Part shown: one piece after another, positions 6,589 to 12,222 of the stretch | Position numbering within the stretch: position 1 is the stretch's first letter | Layout of the letters: every line of letters starts with the position of its first letter | Source of the DNA: DATGIQ01 sp035295665 | GTDB lineage: Bacteria; Planctomycetota; Planctomycetia; Gemmatales; Gemmataceae | Direction: 5' to 3' | NCBI GenBank assembly: GCA_035295665.1 | Contig: DATGIQ010000089.1 | Coordinates: forward strand, 1-12,222 | DNA length: 12,222 nt | The notes under the pieces: model-generated | Databases searched by the model: none | Told to the model about the DNA's origin: nothing | Seen by the model: the letters and a program-made list of their open reading frames with translations, nothing else | Translations under genes and position numbers: made by a program

Positions 6589-7881
6589 GTGCATCTCAGC
6601 TTCTCATCGCTCAGGCGCTCTTCGCGGCGCGGCACTGTGGCGCTCTTCGTTGCCGTCTGTCTTACCGTCATCCTCGCGGTCGTGGCGATTTCGCTGGACG
6701 GAGGCATTTTGTTGACCGAGCGGCGCCACGCCCAGGCAGTCGCGGATGCCGCGGCCCACGCAGCCGCGGTGGACATTTATCAAGGCCATTCGGTCAGCAT
6801 CGCTCAAAAAAGCGCGCTCTTCACAGCCGCCGCCAATGGGTATGCCAATGACGGCACGGTCTCCATCATCACGCCCAATCTCCAGGACGGCAGCGGTAAC
6901 CCGCTCTACGGGATCTGGATTCCCCCCATCTCCGGAGATCACGTCGGCGATGCCAATTATGCGGAAGTCGTCGTGCAATGGAATCAGGGCCGCAGCTTCA
7001 GCAGCATCTTTGGCTCCGGCTCGATCCCCGTGCGGGCGCGGGCCGTCGCCGGGATCGGATCGGGGGGGGCCTCCTCGGCCGGCATTCTTGTGCTCGACCC
7101 TACGAAATCGGGAGCGCTGGCTGTCTCTGGAAGTGCCTCCGTCCGTTGCAATGGCCCGATCATCGTTGATTCCAACGATCCCAAGGCCGTCACCGTGGCG
7201 GGCGCTTCCAGCGTGACGGCCCCCTTAATCAGCATTACCGGCAACGATTCTGTGTCGGGCGCAGCTCAGTTGACTGGAACCGTCAAGACCGGCGTGCCTC
7301 CGACACCCGATCCACTTGCCGCTTTGGCACCTCCCGACCCGGCGAGCCTTCCTGTCCAGAGCAAAGGGCCGTACAGCTTGGGCGCTCACAGCACCGCCAC
7401 CCTTTCACCCGGTGTCTATGTGGGGGGCATTTCATTAACCGGCTCCAGTTCCGTAACGCTGCTGCCGGGCATTTACTACATCAAGGGCGGGGGCTTCAAC
7501 CTCCGTGGTTCAAGTAGCGTCAATGGGAGCGGGGTGATGATTTACAACGACCCTCTGGTCGGCGGCGATGCCATCAACCTGGGAGGCGCCGGGAGCGTAA
7601 CACTGAGTCCTCCGACGAGCGGCCCCTTTTCCGGGATTACCCTATTTCAGAATCGAAATTCCAATGTGGCGGCCCGCATTTCTGGCAACAGCGACTTCAC
7701 GCTTTCGGGAACGTTTTATTTGGCCGGCGCCTCGCTCACGGTCCACGGCCACGGCAGCACCAACGTCTTGGGATCGCAGTACATCAGCCGCGATCTGACC
7801 GTGGGGGGCTCTGGCAGTGTAAATATTAGTTACGATCCCAAGACCGCCGCCGGAAAGCGCTCGGTGCAACTGGTGGAATAG
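6589..7881 (+). CDS. TadG-like protein with beta-repeat outer region (second)
   Basis: This 430-residue protein starts at GTG 6589. AAAGAGG (6575-6581) is correctly spaced, and the N-terminus lines up residue for residue with the paralogue at 1393. RRG (13-15), a membrane helix at about 16-35 and LDGGILLTERRHAQAVADAA (36-55) identify the TadG family. The outer region has many short Gly/Ser/Val-rich strand units, for example TLSPGVYVGGISLTGSSSVT and LLPGIYYIKGG, then repeated SGS/GSSSV turns to the end. This pattern suggests a beta-solenoid-like stalk or adhesin. It ends QLVE, like the paralogue (MLVE). The gene may be co-transcribed with the PilZ gene before it, modulated by the hairpin between them. 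The function is inferred from family and context. Confidence 0.82.
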   Translation: MHLSFSSLRRSSRRGTVALFVAVCLTVILAVVAISLDGGILLTERRHAQAVADAAAHAAAVDIYQGHSVSIAQKSALFTAAANGYANDGTVSIITPNLQDGSGNPLYGIWIPPISGDHVGDANYAEVVVQWNQGRSFSSIFGSGSIPVRARAVAGIGSGGASSAGILVLDPTKSGALAVSGSASVRCNGPIIVDSNDPKAVTVAGASSVTAPLISITGNDSVSGAAQLTGTVKTGVPPTPDPLAALAPPDPASLPVQSKGPYSLGAHSTATLSPGVYVGGISLTGSSSVTLLPGIYYIKGGGFNLRGSSSVNGSGVMIYNDPLVGGDAINLGGAGSVTLSPPTSGPFSGITLFQNRNSNVAARISGNSDFTLSGTFYLAGASLTVHGHGSTNVLGSQYISRDLTVGGSGSVNISYDPKTAAGKRSVQLVE

Positions 7882-7901
7882 TCTGGACCGCGATCACAGT
7901 T

Positions 7902-7930
7902 TTGACGCTCTCGCCTCAGCGTGCTAGGCT
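7902..7930 (+). promoter_or_regulatory. Sigma70-type promoter for the second PilZ gene
   Basis: TTGACG (7902-7907) and TAGGCT (7925-7930) are separated by exactly 17 nt, with a TG at 7922-7923 that gives an extended -10. It lies 21 nt after the TadG stop and about 47 nt before the PilZ start. It also argues against the upstream TTG start of that frame, which would lie inside the -35 box. Confidence 0.6.
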
Positions 7931-7976
7931 TCGTGGAACCCTTTATTTCTCGGTATTGCCCACGGAATGGCCGATG

Positions 7977-8534
7977 ATGCTGGCTGAAATCACTCCAGAC
8001 GGTGATCTGTACGAGTATCTTGAGAACGCGGTGCTCATTCTCTTAGTGGTAGGGGGCATCGCGCTCGTCTTGTGCAACTTCGTCATGGGCGGAGGATCGA
8101 TCGCCTCTGCTTCGTCCCGATCACGAAAGTATGGCTCTCTCCAAGATTCGCTCGATTCCAACAGCAACGAGAAGCCGCAGCCGTCCGCTCTGCTCGCAGC
8201 GCTGGCTCCGCGCCCTCAGCAGGCCAAGGGGCGGGATCGGCGCACTTCGGTACGCCGCAAAGGCAATCCCGTGGGCATTGTGCTCTTAGCTGGCGATGGA
8301 ACGAACGCAGAGCCCGGCCTGGTCCTCAACCGTTCCAAGGGCGGATTGTGCGTGACGCTATCGAGCCCGGTGGCTGTGGGGACAACAGTCCAGATCCGCG
8401 CCTGCCAGGCACCCGAGGATGCTCCGTGGGTCTCGATCGTCGTACGCCACTGCGTTTCCAAGGGAAAGCAGTGGCAGCTCGGATGCCAGTTCGTCGAAGA
8501 GTTGCCCTGGAGCGTGCTCCTGCTGTTCGGTTAG
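7977..8534 (+). CDS. Membrane-anchored PilZ domain protein (second)
   Basis: The protein has 185 residues from ATG 7977. ATG 7974 is equally possible; the frame is also open to TTG 7902, but that overlaps the promoter. With 7977 the N-terminus MLAEITPDGDL matches MVAEIVFDSDL of the paralogue at 5953, and lengths agree (185 and 187). A membrane helix spans about 18-37 and a low-complexity Ser/Asn/Pro linker runs to about 85. The PilZ domain has RxxxR as R89-T-S-V-R93 and NxSxxG as N118-R-S120-K-G-G123, both intact for c-di-GMP binding. The ribosome site is weak (GGAATGG near 7965-7970). The gene has its own promoter, so the two PilZ proteins may be made under different conditions. The partner is unknown. 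Confidence 0.87.
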   Translation: MLAEITPDGDLYEYLENAVLILLVVGGIALVLCNFVMGGGSIASASSRSRKYGSLQDSLDSNSNEKPQPSALLAALAPRPQQAKGRDRRTSVRRKGNPVGIVLLAGDGTNAEPGLVLNRSKGGLCVTLSSPVAVGTTVQIRACQAPEDAPWVSIVVRHCVSKGKQWQLGCQFVEELPWSVLLLFG

Positions 8535-8550
8535 CCAGGGACAAAACCTC

Positions 8551-8632
8551 GCGTACAAAAGCCTGCCGCGTATAGGTCGGACGCGCCAGCGAAGGACCGC
8601 AAATCCTGCGCTGGCGCGCCTGGCTTGTACGC
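8551..8632. repeat. Palindromic intergenic repeat, copy B
   Basis: The outer arms GCGTACAA (8551-8558) and TTGTACGC (8625-8632) pair perfectly. Inside, CGCGCCAGCG (8582-8591) pairs with CGCTGGCGCG (8609-8618), then AGGA (8593-8596) with TCCT (8604-8607). The core GGACGCGCCAGCGAAGG is shared exactly with copy C at 11120-11136. It follows the second PilZ gene and precedes the promoter of the next TadE set, a likely transcription-unit boundary. Confidence 0.75.
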
Positions 8633-8671
8633 TGCCGAATCATCCATGTGGAATAGCTCCATCCTCGCGGT

Positions 8672-8700
8672 TTGACTGCGCCGCGCCTGTGACTTAGGGT
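8672..8700 (+). promoter_or_regulatory. Promoter upstream of the second TadE-TadE-TadG set
   Basis: TTGACT (8672-8677) and TAGGGT (8695-8700) are spaced by exactly 17 nt. The spacing and hexamers match the promoter at 7902-7930. A transcript starting near 8707 would have a leader of about 95 nt, opening with the stem ATTGGG/CCCAAT (8705-8710 with 8715-8720). Confidence 0.55.
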
Positions 8701-8704
8701 TCGT

Positions 8705-8720
8705 ATTGGGATCCCCCAAT
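8705..8720 (+). promoter_or_regulatory. Small hairpin at the start of the TadE leader
   Basis: ATTGGG-ATCC-CCCAAT forms a perfect 6-bp stem with a 4-nt loop right after the predicted promoter. It may stabilise the 5' end or serve as an operator. The rest of the leader has no recognised riboswitch; a weak GCGC-TGGTC-GCGC stem followed by five Ts lies at 8770-8787, just before the ribosome site. Confidence 0.3.
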
Positions 8721-8801
8721 GCCATCGGACCGGCAACGTAGCCAGGATCAGAGTCGAGACGCCTGTCCCGCGCTGGTCGCGCTTTTTGAGGATATTCCAC
8801 A

Positions 8802-9266
8802 ATGTTTTGGTCGCGTTCTGTCTTTCGAGAAGCAGCACGGGATTCCGCACCGGGTTCACCGAGGCGAGCGCGAAAGGCTTCGGCCTTGGTGGAATTTGCG
8901 GTCGTCGCTCCCGTGATGTTTGTGTTGATGTTGGCAATCTTCGAGTTCGGCCGCACCTTCATGGTGCTGGAGCTGATCACCGAGGGCGCCCGGATCGGCT
9001 GCCGCCAAGCGATCGTCGAAGGCACAAGCTCGGCGCAAATCCAAAGCGCCGTCACGTCTTACTTGACGGGAGTGGGAATCAACGGGGAGTCCGTAAGCGT
9101 TATCGTCCAGGATGCCGCCGGCAACACCGTCGAGGCGGCCGGCCAAAAGGCGTATACCGAAATGACCGTCCAGGTTACGGTACCCGTACGAAGCGTAAGC
9201 TGGGTGCCCAACCCGTTCTTCACGAGCGGCACGCTGGCGGGTCAGTTCACGATGAAGAGAGAATAA
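8802..9266 (+). CDS. TadE-like pseudopilin (third in the window)
   Basis: This 154-residue protein has a longer basic N-terminus than the others (PRRARK at 20-25), followed by ASALVEFAVVAPVMFVLMLA. The TadE glutamate is E31 and the membrane helix runs about 32-48. FGRTFMVLELITEGARIGCR follows, the usual amphipathic extension of the helix. The outer domain is Val/Thr-rich with a conserved SWVPNPFF near the end. GAGGA at 8788-8792 supports the start. It is closest to the protein at 9285, sharing the A(V/I)xEFAxVxP segment, the ARxGCR segment and the WVPN(P/-)FF segment, so the two arose by duplication. It probably leads an operon of three genes, with 18 nt to the next. Confidence 0.86.
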   Translation: MFWSRSVFREAARDSAPGSPRRARKASALVEFAVVAPVMFVLMLAIFEFGRTFMVLELITEGARIGCRQAIVEGTSSAQIQSAVTSYLTGVGINGESVSVIVQDAAGNTVEAAGQKAYTEMTVQVTVPVRSVSWVPNPFFTSGTLAGQFTMKRE

Positions 9267-9284
9267 TCACGAGGGACCCACACC

Positions 9285-9761
9285 ATGAACCTTTTCCAGG
9301 CGACAATCGTGGACTCACGAAAGCGGAAGAAACGGCTCGGAGCGGCCATCGCGGAGTTTGCCATCGTCTCTCCGATTCTTGCACTCGTACTGATGGGAAT
9401 GATCGAACTTTGCCGCGGAACCATGGTAAAGGTGATCCTGAGCGATGCCGCCCGCAAAGGTTGCCGCACCGGCATCCAGCGGGAAAATGGGAATGCCCAA
9501 ATCGTTTCCGACTGCACGAACATCATGGCCGACAACAACTTTGACAGCACCAAATTCAACCCATCCGGCGGTGTCGGTTCGATCACGATCACCGTCACCG
9601 ATCCCAGTGGCAACACCTTGGCTGAGTCCCTGGATGCCCCCAGCGGTAGCAAAGTCTCGGTGCAAGTCAGCATTCCGGTTTCTTCCACAACCTGGGTTCC
9701 CAATTTCTTCTTGACCCAAGGATCGCTCGAATCGGAAACCATCGTGATGATGAAGCAATGA
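9285..9761 (+). CDS. TadE-like pseudopilin (fourth in the window)
   Basis: This 158-residue protein has a basic lead (SRKRKKR, 11-17), then LGAAIAEFAIVSPILALVLM. The TadE glutamate is E24 and the helix spans about 25-41. MVKVILSDAARKGCRTG follows, matching its neighbour. The C-terminal domain is beta-rich, with TTWVPNFFLTQGSLES near the end. GAGGG at 9271-9275 is the ribosome site. The stop codon overlaps an ATG in the pattern ATGA (9758-9761), which suggests translational coupling to the TadG gene, although that gene's better start is 63 nt further on. Two TadE proteins plus a TadG probably act together in the envelope. Confidence 0.86.
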   Translation: MNLFQATIVDSRKRKKRLGAAIAEFAIVSPILALVLMGMIELCRGTMVKVILSDAARKGCRTGIQRENGNAQIVSDCTNIMADNNFDSTKFNPSGGVGSITITVTDPSGNTLAESLDAPSGSKVSVQVSIPVSSTTWVPNFFLTQGSLESETIVMMKQ

Positions 9762-9820
9762 CCGAGCATTCGGTCCGCGGGTTCGATTCTGACCTTCTCC
9801 CCAGCAAGGGGTACACGCAC

Positions 9821-11089
9821 ATGAGGCACTTGGCTCACCACAAGACACAGCGTCGTGGGGCAATCATCCCGCTCTTTGCGATTCTCCTGATTCCGTTACT
9901 GGGGATGCTCGCCTTCTCCATCGACATCGGCTGGATCACCTTGGTCAAGACCGATCTCCAAACGGCCGCCGACGCCGCCGCCTTGGCCGGGGCCGAGAAG
10001 CTCCAGGAACTGTATGTCCAGTACACGATGCCTGGCCAAACAGGATTGAGTGCGATCCTCACGACGGCCACAACGAATACCACGGGCAGCCCTATGGCCA
10101 CCGCCGAGACTTTTGCCAATTACAACAAAGCCGGTAATGTTTCGATTGGGGTGCGCGATGCCGACGTCACGTTTGGGTTTACGGATGCCCAAGGTGCCTA
10201 TCACAGCGATTACGCGAACTACAATGGGGGGTTCCCAAACAGCATTACCGTGATTACGCGCCGGGATAGTATCAAAAACACGCCCGTCTCGCTGTTCTTC
10301 GGACCAATCTTCGGCATGACGACCAAAGAGTTAAACGCCACATCGACGGCCACCATTTACTCGGGTGAAGTTAGCTCGCTGCAATCCATCGCGGGTGTGA
10401 ATGCCCACATTCTCCCCGTCGCTCTCGATGTAAACATCTGGAATCACTTTTACAAGACCATGGGGCAATCGCCGGATGGGACAATTCATCTTGCGTCGAA
10501 TGGGATGCCCGAACTCTTTATTTATCCGAATGGCCCTTGGGCCTTGGATCCGACCGGCAACGGCGGCAGTTTCGGTTTGCTCGATGTCGGACCGCCGCAG
10601 AACAATGTGCCGGCGTTTCGGAATTGGATTGACGATGGTGAAACGCCGAACGACATCAACTATCTGATCACCAATAATCTTGTCCCGGTATCGCTGAACA
10701 GCCCGAAGAACTGGAAGTGCGGGCCAGGGCTCAAGAGCACCCTGCAAAGCAATTTTTATAGTCAGATGGGTGTGCCCAACCTGATCCCGTTATTCATCCC
10801 GCAGCAAGCGCCGTCGGGCTCGGGTTGGCTGGCCCTAAACACGGGCTCCTCGTACCAAGCGGGAAGTGGCAACGGACAAAATAACACCTACGCCATTGTT
10901 GGATTCGCCGGGGTTGCTATTTCTCAAGCGGACGGCAGCGGCAGCAATATGAACATCTCTGTTCAGCCGTGCGCGGTCGTCGATCCCACGGCCTTTATCG
11001 CAAACCCGAAGCCGGCCGGGACGCAGAATTCGCAATTCTCGTCTTCGACCATGATCACCACGTTCATCTCCGCGAAGCTGACGCGGTAA
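9821..11089 (+). CDS. TadG-like pilus-associated protein (third in the window)
   Basis: The protein has 422 residues from ATG 9821, chosen for AAGGGG at 9806-9811 and a typical short TadG N-terminus. ATG 9758, overlapping the previous stop, would add 21 residues. QRRG at 11-14 precedes a membrane helix at about 15-34, then IDIGWITLVKTDLQTAADAA, the canonical TadG segment. The outer region lacks the solenoid-like repeats of the other two TadG proteins. Instead it has an Asn/Pro/Gly-rich domain with the segments LPVALDVNIWNHFYKT, IDDGETPNDINYLITNN and WKCGPGLKSTLQ, a form often annotated only as TadG-like in planctomycetes. It is a distinct branch from the 1393/6589 pair and belongs with its own TadE pair. 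No complete metal-binding or protease motif was seen. Confidence 0.82.
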   Translation: MRHLAHHKTQRRGAIIPLFAILLIPLLGMLAFSIDIGWITLVKTDLQTAADAAALAGAEKLQELYVQYTMPGQTGLSAILTTATTNTTGSPMATAETFANYNKAGNVSIGVRDADVTFGFTDAQGAYHSDYANYNGGFPNSITVITRRDSIKNTPVSLFFGPIFGMTTKELNATSTATIYSGEVSSLQSIAGVNAHILPVALDVNIWNHFYKTMGQSPDGTIHLASNGMPELFIYPNGPWALDPTGNGGSFGLLDVGPPQNNVPAFRNWIDDGETPNDINYLITNNLVPVSLNSPKNWKCGPGLKSTLQSNFYSQMGVPNLIPLFIPQQAPSGSGWLALNTGSSYQAGSGNGQNNTYAIVGFAGVAISQADGSGSNMNISVQPCAVVDPTAFIANPKPAGTQNSQFSSSTMITTFISAKLTR

Positions 11090-11114
11090 ATCTCCGTGCA
11101 TGGCGCAGCGTTAC

Positions 11115-11159
11115 AAGCTGGACGCGCCAGCGAAGGGCCTTCGCCGGCGCGTCCGGTTT
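11115..11159. repeat. Palindromic intergenic repeat, copy C, between convergent genes
   Basis: GGACGCGCC (11120-11128) pairs with GGCGCGTCC (11146-11154), and GCGAAG (11130-11135) with CTTCGC (11139-11144), with one mismatch between and weaker pairs outside. It lies between the ends of the plus-strand TadG gene (11089) and the minus-strand gene (11183), where a bidirectional terminator is expected. The core is shared with copy B. Confidence 0.75.
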
Positions 11160-11182
11160 ATGCAGGACATTCATGGGCATCG

Positions 11183-11479
11183 TCAGGACGACAGCTGGTG
11201 GGGTCGAAACGACCGCAGCCCAATGAGCAGCCCGACGACGATCAAAAAGCCGCCGATGCCGAAGACCGCCCAAAGGAATAGGGGGGAAACGATCGTGAAG
11301 TGCTGCGTCCACTCGGTGATCGTTTTGCCCTGAAGAGCGGCCTGAACAGCACTTTGGTTCAGGGCCGTGTTCTCGTGCACATTGGTCGTGTCGATCCAGG
11401 ATGCTGCGAACACGGTCGCAGCAATGAACACACCTCCCACAAGCAGCAGGATTGCGCCGAACCACATGCGATTGGCCAT
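11183..11479 (-). CDS. Small two-helix membrane protein, family not recognised
   Basis: This 98-residue protein has two hydrophobic segments, at about 5-26 (MWFGAILLLVGGVFIAATVFAA) and about 64-86 (IVSPLFLWAVFGIGGFLIVVGLLIG). They flank a polar loop of about 38 residues (27-64) that is rich in Asn, Gln and Thr, and the tail is short and basic. The frame is supported by a good ribosome site on the minus strand (GAGGTG, 5 nt before the ATG) and by convergent placement against the TadG gene, with a palindrome between. I do not recognise the family. The first helix could be a signal anchor. No catalytic motif is visible. No firm promoter was found upstream, although TAGGGT occurs on this strand within 11538-11545. 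Confidence 0.68.
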   Translation of the reverse strand: MANRMWFGAILLLVGGVFIAATVFAASWIDTTNVHENTALNQSAVQAALQGKTITEWTQHFTIVSPLFLWAVFGIGGFLIVVGLLIGLRSFRPHQLSS

Positions 11480-11740
11480 GGTGCACCTCGGGTGGACTGT
11501 CGGAATGCCTTTTGCTCCGCAGGAATACTTGGAGGCACCCTATCTCTTCTGTCCTATCGGCGTTCGTGTCCCGGCCACTGAAGAGAAAACCGCTGCCCCC
11601 AGCATCGGCGACCTATGATTGAAGGAATGGTTTGCCCTGCTTGGCGGGAGGCGTCCTGTCCCATCCGCTCGTGACCGCCAAGCGCGGGGGCCCTCCTGAA
11701 GAATTGTCGGTTCCTGTTTACAGATTACAGGGGTGAAACG
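11480..11740. other. Divergent intergenic region with a 9-bp inverted repeat
   Basis: This 261-nt gap separates divergent genes and should hold both promoters. The clearest element is GCTTGGCGG (11639-11647) with its exact reverse complement CCGCCAAGC (11675-11683), 27 nt apart. That could be a long hairpin or a split operator. Just before the plus-strand gene, CCTGT and ACAGG flank TTTACAGATT. No strong -35/-10 pair is evident on either strand. Confidence 0.4.
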
Positions 11741-12208
11741 ATGAAGCATCGCTTGTTGCTCAGCATGATCGTGTTCCTTGGCGTGGCCGCGGATGGGTCC
11801 AGGGAGAACGACACCAAGAAGGACCTCAGCCGGCTCCAAGGGACCTGGGCATTTGTCATGGTCGAGGAGAATGGAGTCAAGAAGACGCAGCGTCAGCTGA
11901 GCGGGAAGGAAGACGAGCTTAATTGGACCTTTACCGGAAACGTGCTCGTCCGGAATCTCGGCATGGAACTCACGAAGGGCGCATTTCGCATCGACGCTAC
12001 CAAGGAGCCCAAGGAAATCGACTTCGCCGACTATTCCGGCAAGGGGCGGACGGTGCGAGGCATTTACGCCTTCGAAGGCAACAACCTCAAGATTTGCGTG
12101 GGTAGCCTGAACGGCAGCGACCGCCCAAAGGCCTTCGCTTCGAAGGCCCGGTCTGGACATACGAATTTCCTGATGAAACGGCACGTGGTCGTGAATAAGG
12201 ATTCGTGA
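11741..12208 (+). CDS. Secreted TIGR03067-like domain protein
   Basis: This 155-residue protein has an N-terminal signal peptide (MKHRLLLSMIVFLGVAADG), then a single domain with landmarks of the planctomycete TIGR03067 family. These are DLSRLQGTWAFVMVEENG (28-45), a central strand region with ELNWTFTGN (59-67), the segment LTKGAFRIDATKEPKEIDF (77-95), GIYAFEGNNLKICVG (107-121) and a closing RPKAFASKARSGH (128-140). Members are small beta-rich extracytoplasmic proteins of unknown function, often present in many copies per genome. The start follows AGGGG at 11728-11732. It is separate from the Tad locus and reads away from the minus-strand membrane protein. No catalytic residues can be named. 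Confidence 0.84.
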   Translation: MKHRLLLSMIVFLGVAADGSRENDTKKDLSRLQGTWAFVMVEENGVKKTQRQLSGKEDELNWTFTGNVLVRNLGMELTKGAFRIDATKEPKEIDFADYSGKGRTVRGIYAFEGNNLKICVGSLNGSDRPKAFASKARSGHTNFLMKRHVVVNKDS

Positions 12209-12222
12209 TTTGACTTGCTTTG

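Noticed and set aside
8770..8787. GCGC hairpin followed by five Ts as an intrinsic terminator
   Set aside because: The stem is only 4 bp and lies directly before the TadE ribosome site, so termination there is unlikely.
8721..8801. Second c-di-GMP riboswitch ahead of the second TadE set
   Set aside because: CCGGCAACGTAGCC superficially recalls GEMM, but the GGGACGCAAAGCC core is absent.
1..12222. CRISPR array, tRNA, rRNA or transposase
   Set aside because: No regularly spaced direct repeats, no tRNA cloverleaf, no rRNA-like sequence and no transposase motifs were seen on either strand.

Overview
This window is most likely from a planctomycete. It is GC-rich. Its last gene carries the TIGR03067-type domain, known almost only from Planctomycetes and their relatives, and its TadG-like proteins have the large repetitive outer regions common in that phylum. 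Family calls come from reading motifs by eye; no search was run.

Layout. The left edge (1-86) is a cyclic-di-GMP-I (GEMM-I) riboswitch aptamer, slightly cut by the window start. A structured leader of about 300 nt follows. Next come two TadE-like pseudopilin genes (382-795, 835-1254) and a TadG-like gene (1393-2673). Two envelope redox-type genes follow tightly: a multicopper oxidase lipoprotein fused to a redoxin domain (2683-4932) and a secreted tandem rhodanese (4932-5816) whose catalytic cysteine position is serine. Then come a membrane-anchored PilZ protein (5953-6516), a second TadG-like protein (6589-7881) paralogous to the first, and a second membrane-anchored PilZ protein (7977-8534). 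A second TadE-TadE-TadG set fills 8802-11089. A small two-helix membrane protein (11183-11479) is on the minus strand, and a secreted TIGR03067-like protein (11741-12208) closes the window.

How the parts may fit. TadE and TadG proteins are envelope components of Flp/Tad-type pili. The core Tad machinery (TadA ATPase, TadB/C, the RcpA/CpaC secretin, prepilin peptidase, major Flp pilin) is absent here, so this looks like a satellite locus. Two independent c-di-GMP inputs, the aptamer at RNA level and two PilZ domains at protein level, suggest that the second messenger sets both synthesis and activity of these surface proteins. This is inference from gene context.

Non-coding architecture. Three copies of a GC-rich palindromic repeat (about 1273-1310, 8551-8632, 11115-11159) sit at transcription-unit boundaries. 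A TAGRCT/TAGGGT -10-like hexamer lies upstream of four genes; at two of them a TTGACN hexamer is placed exactly 17 nt upstream.
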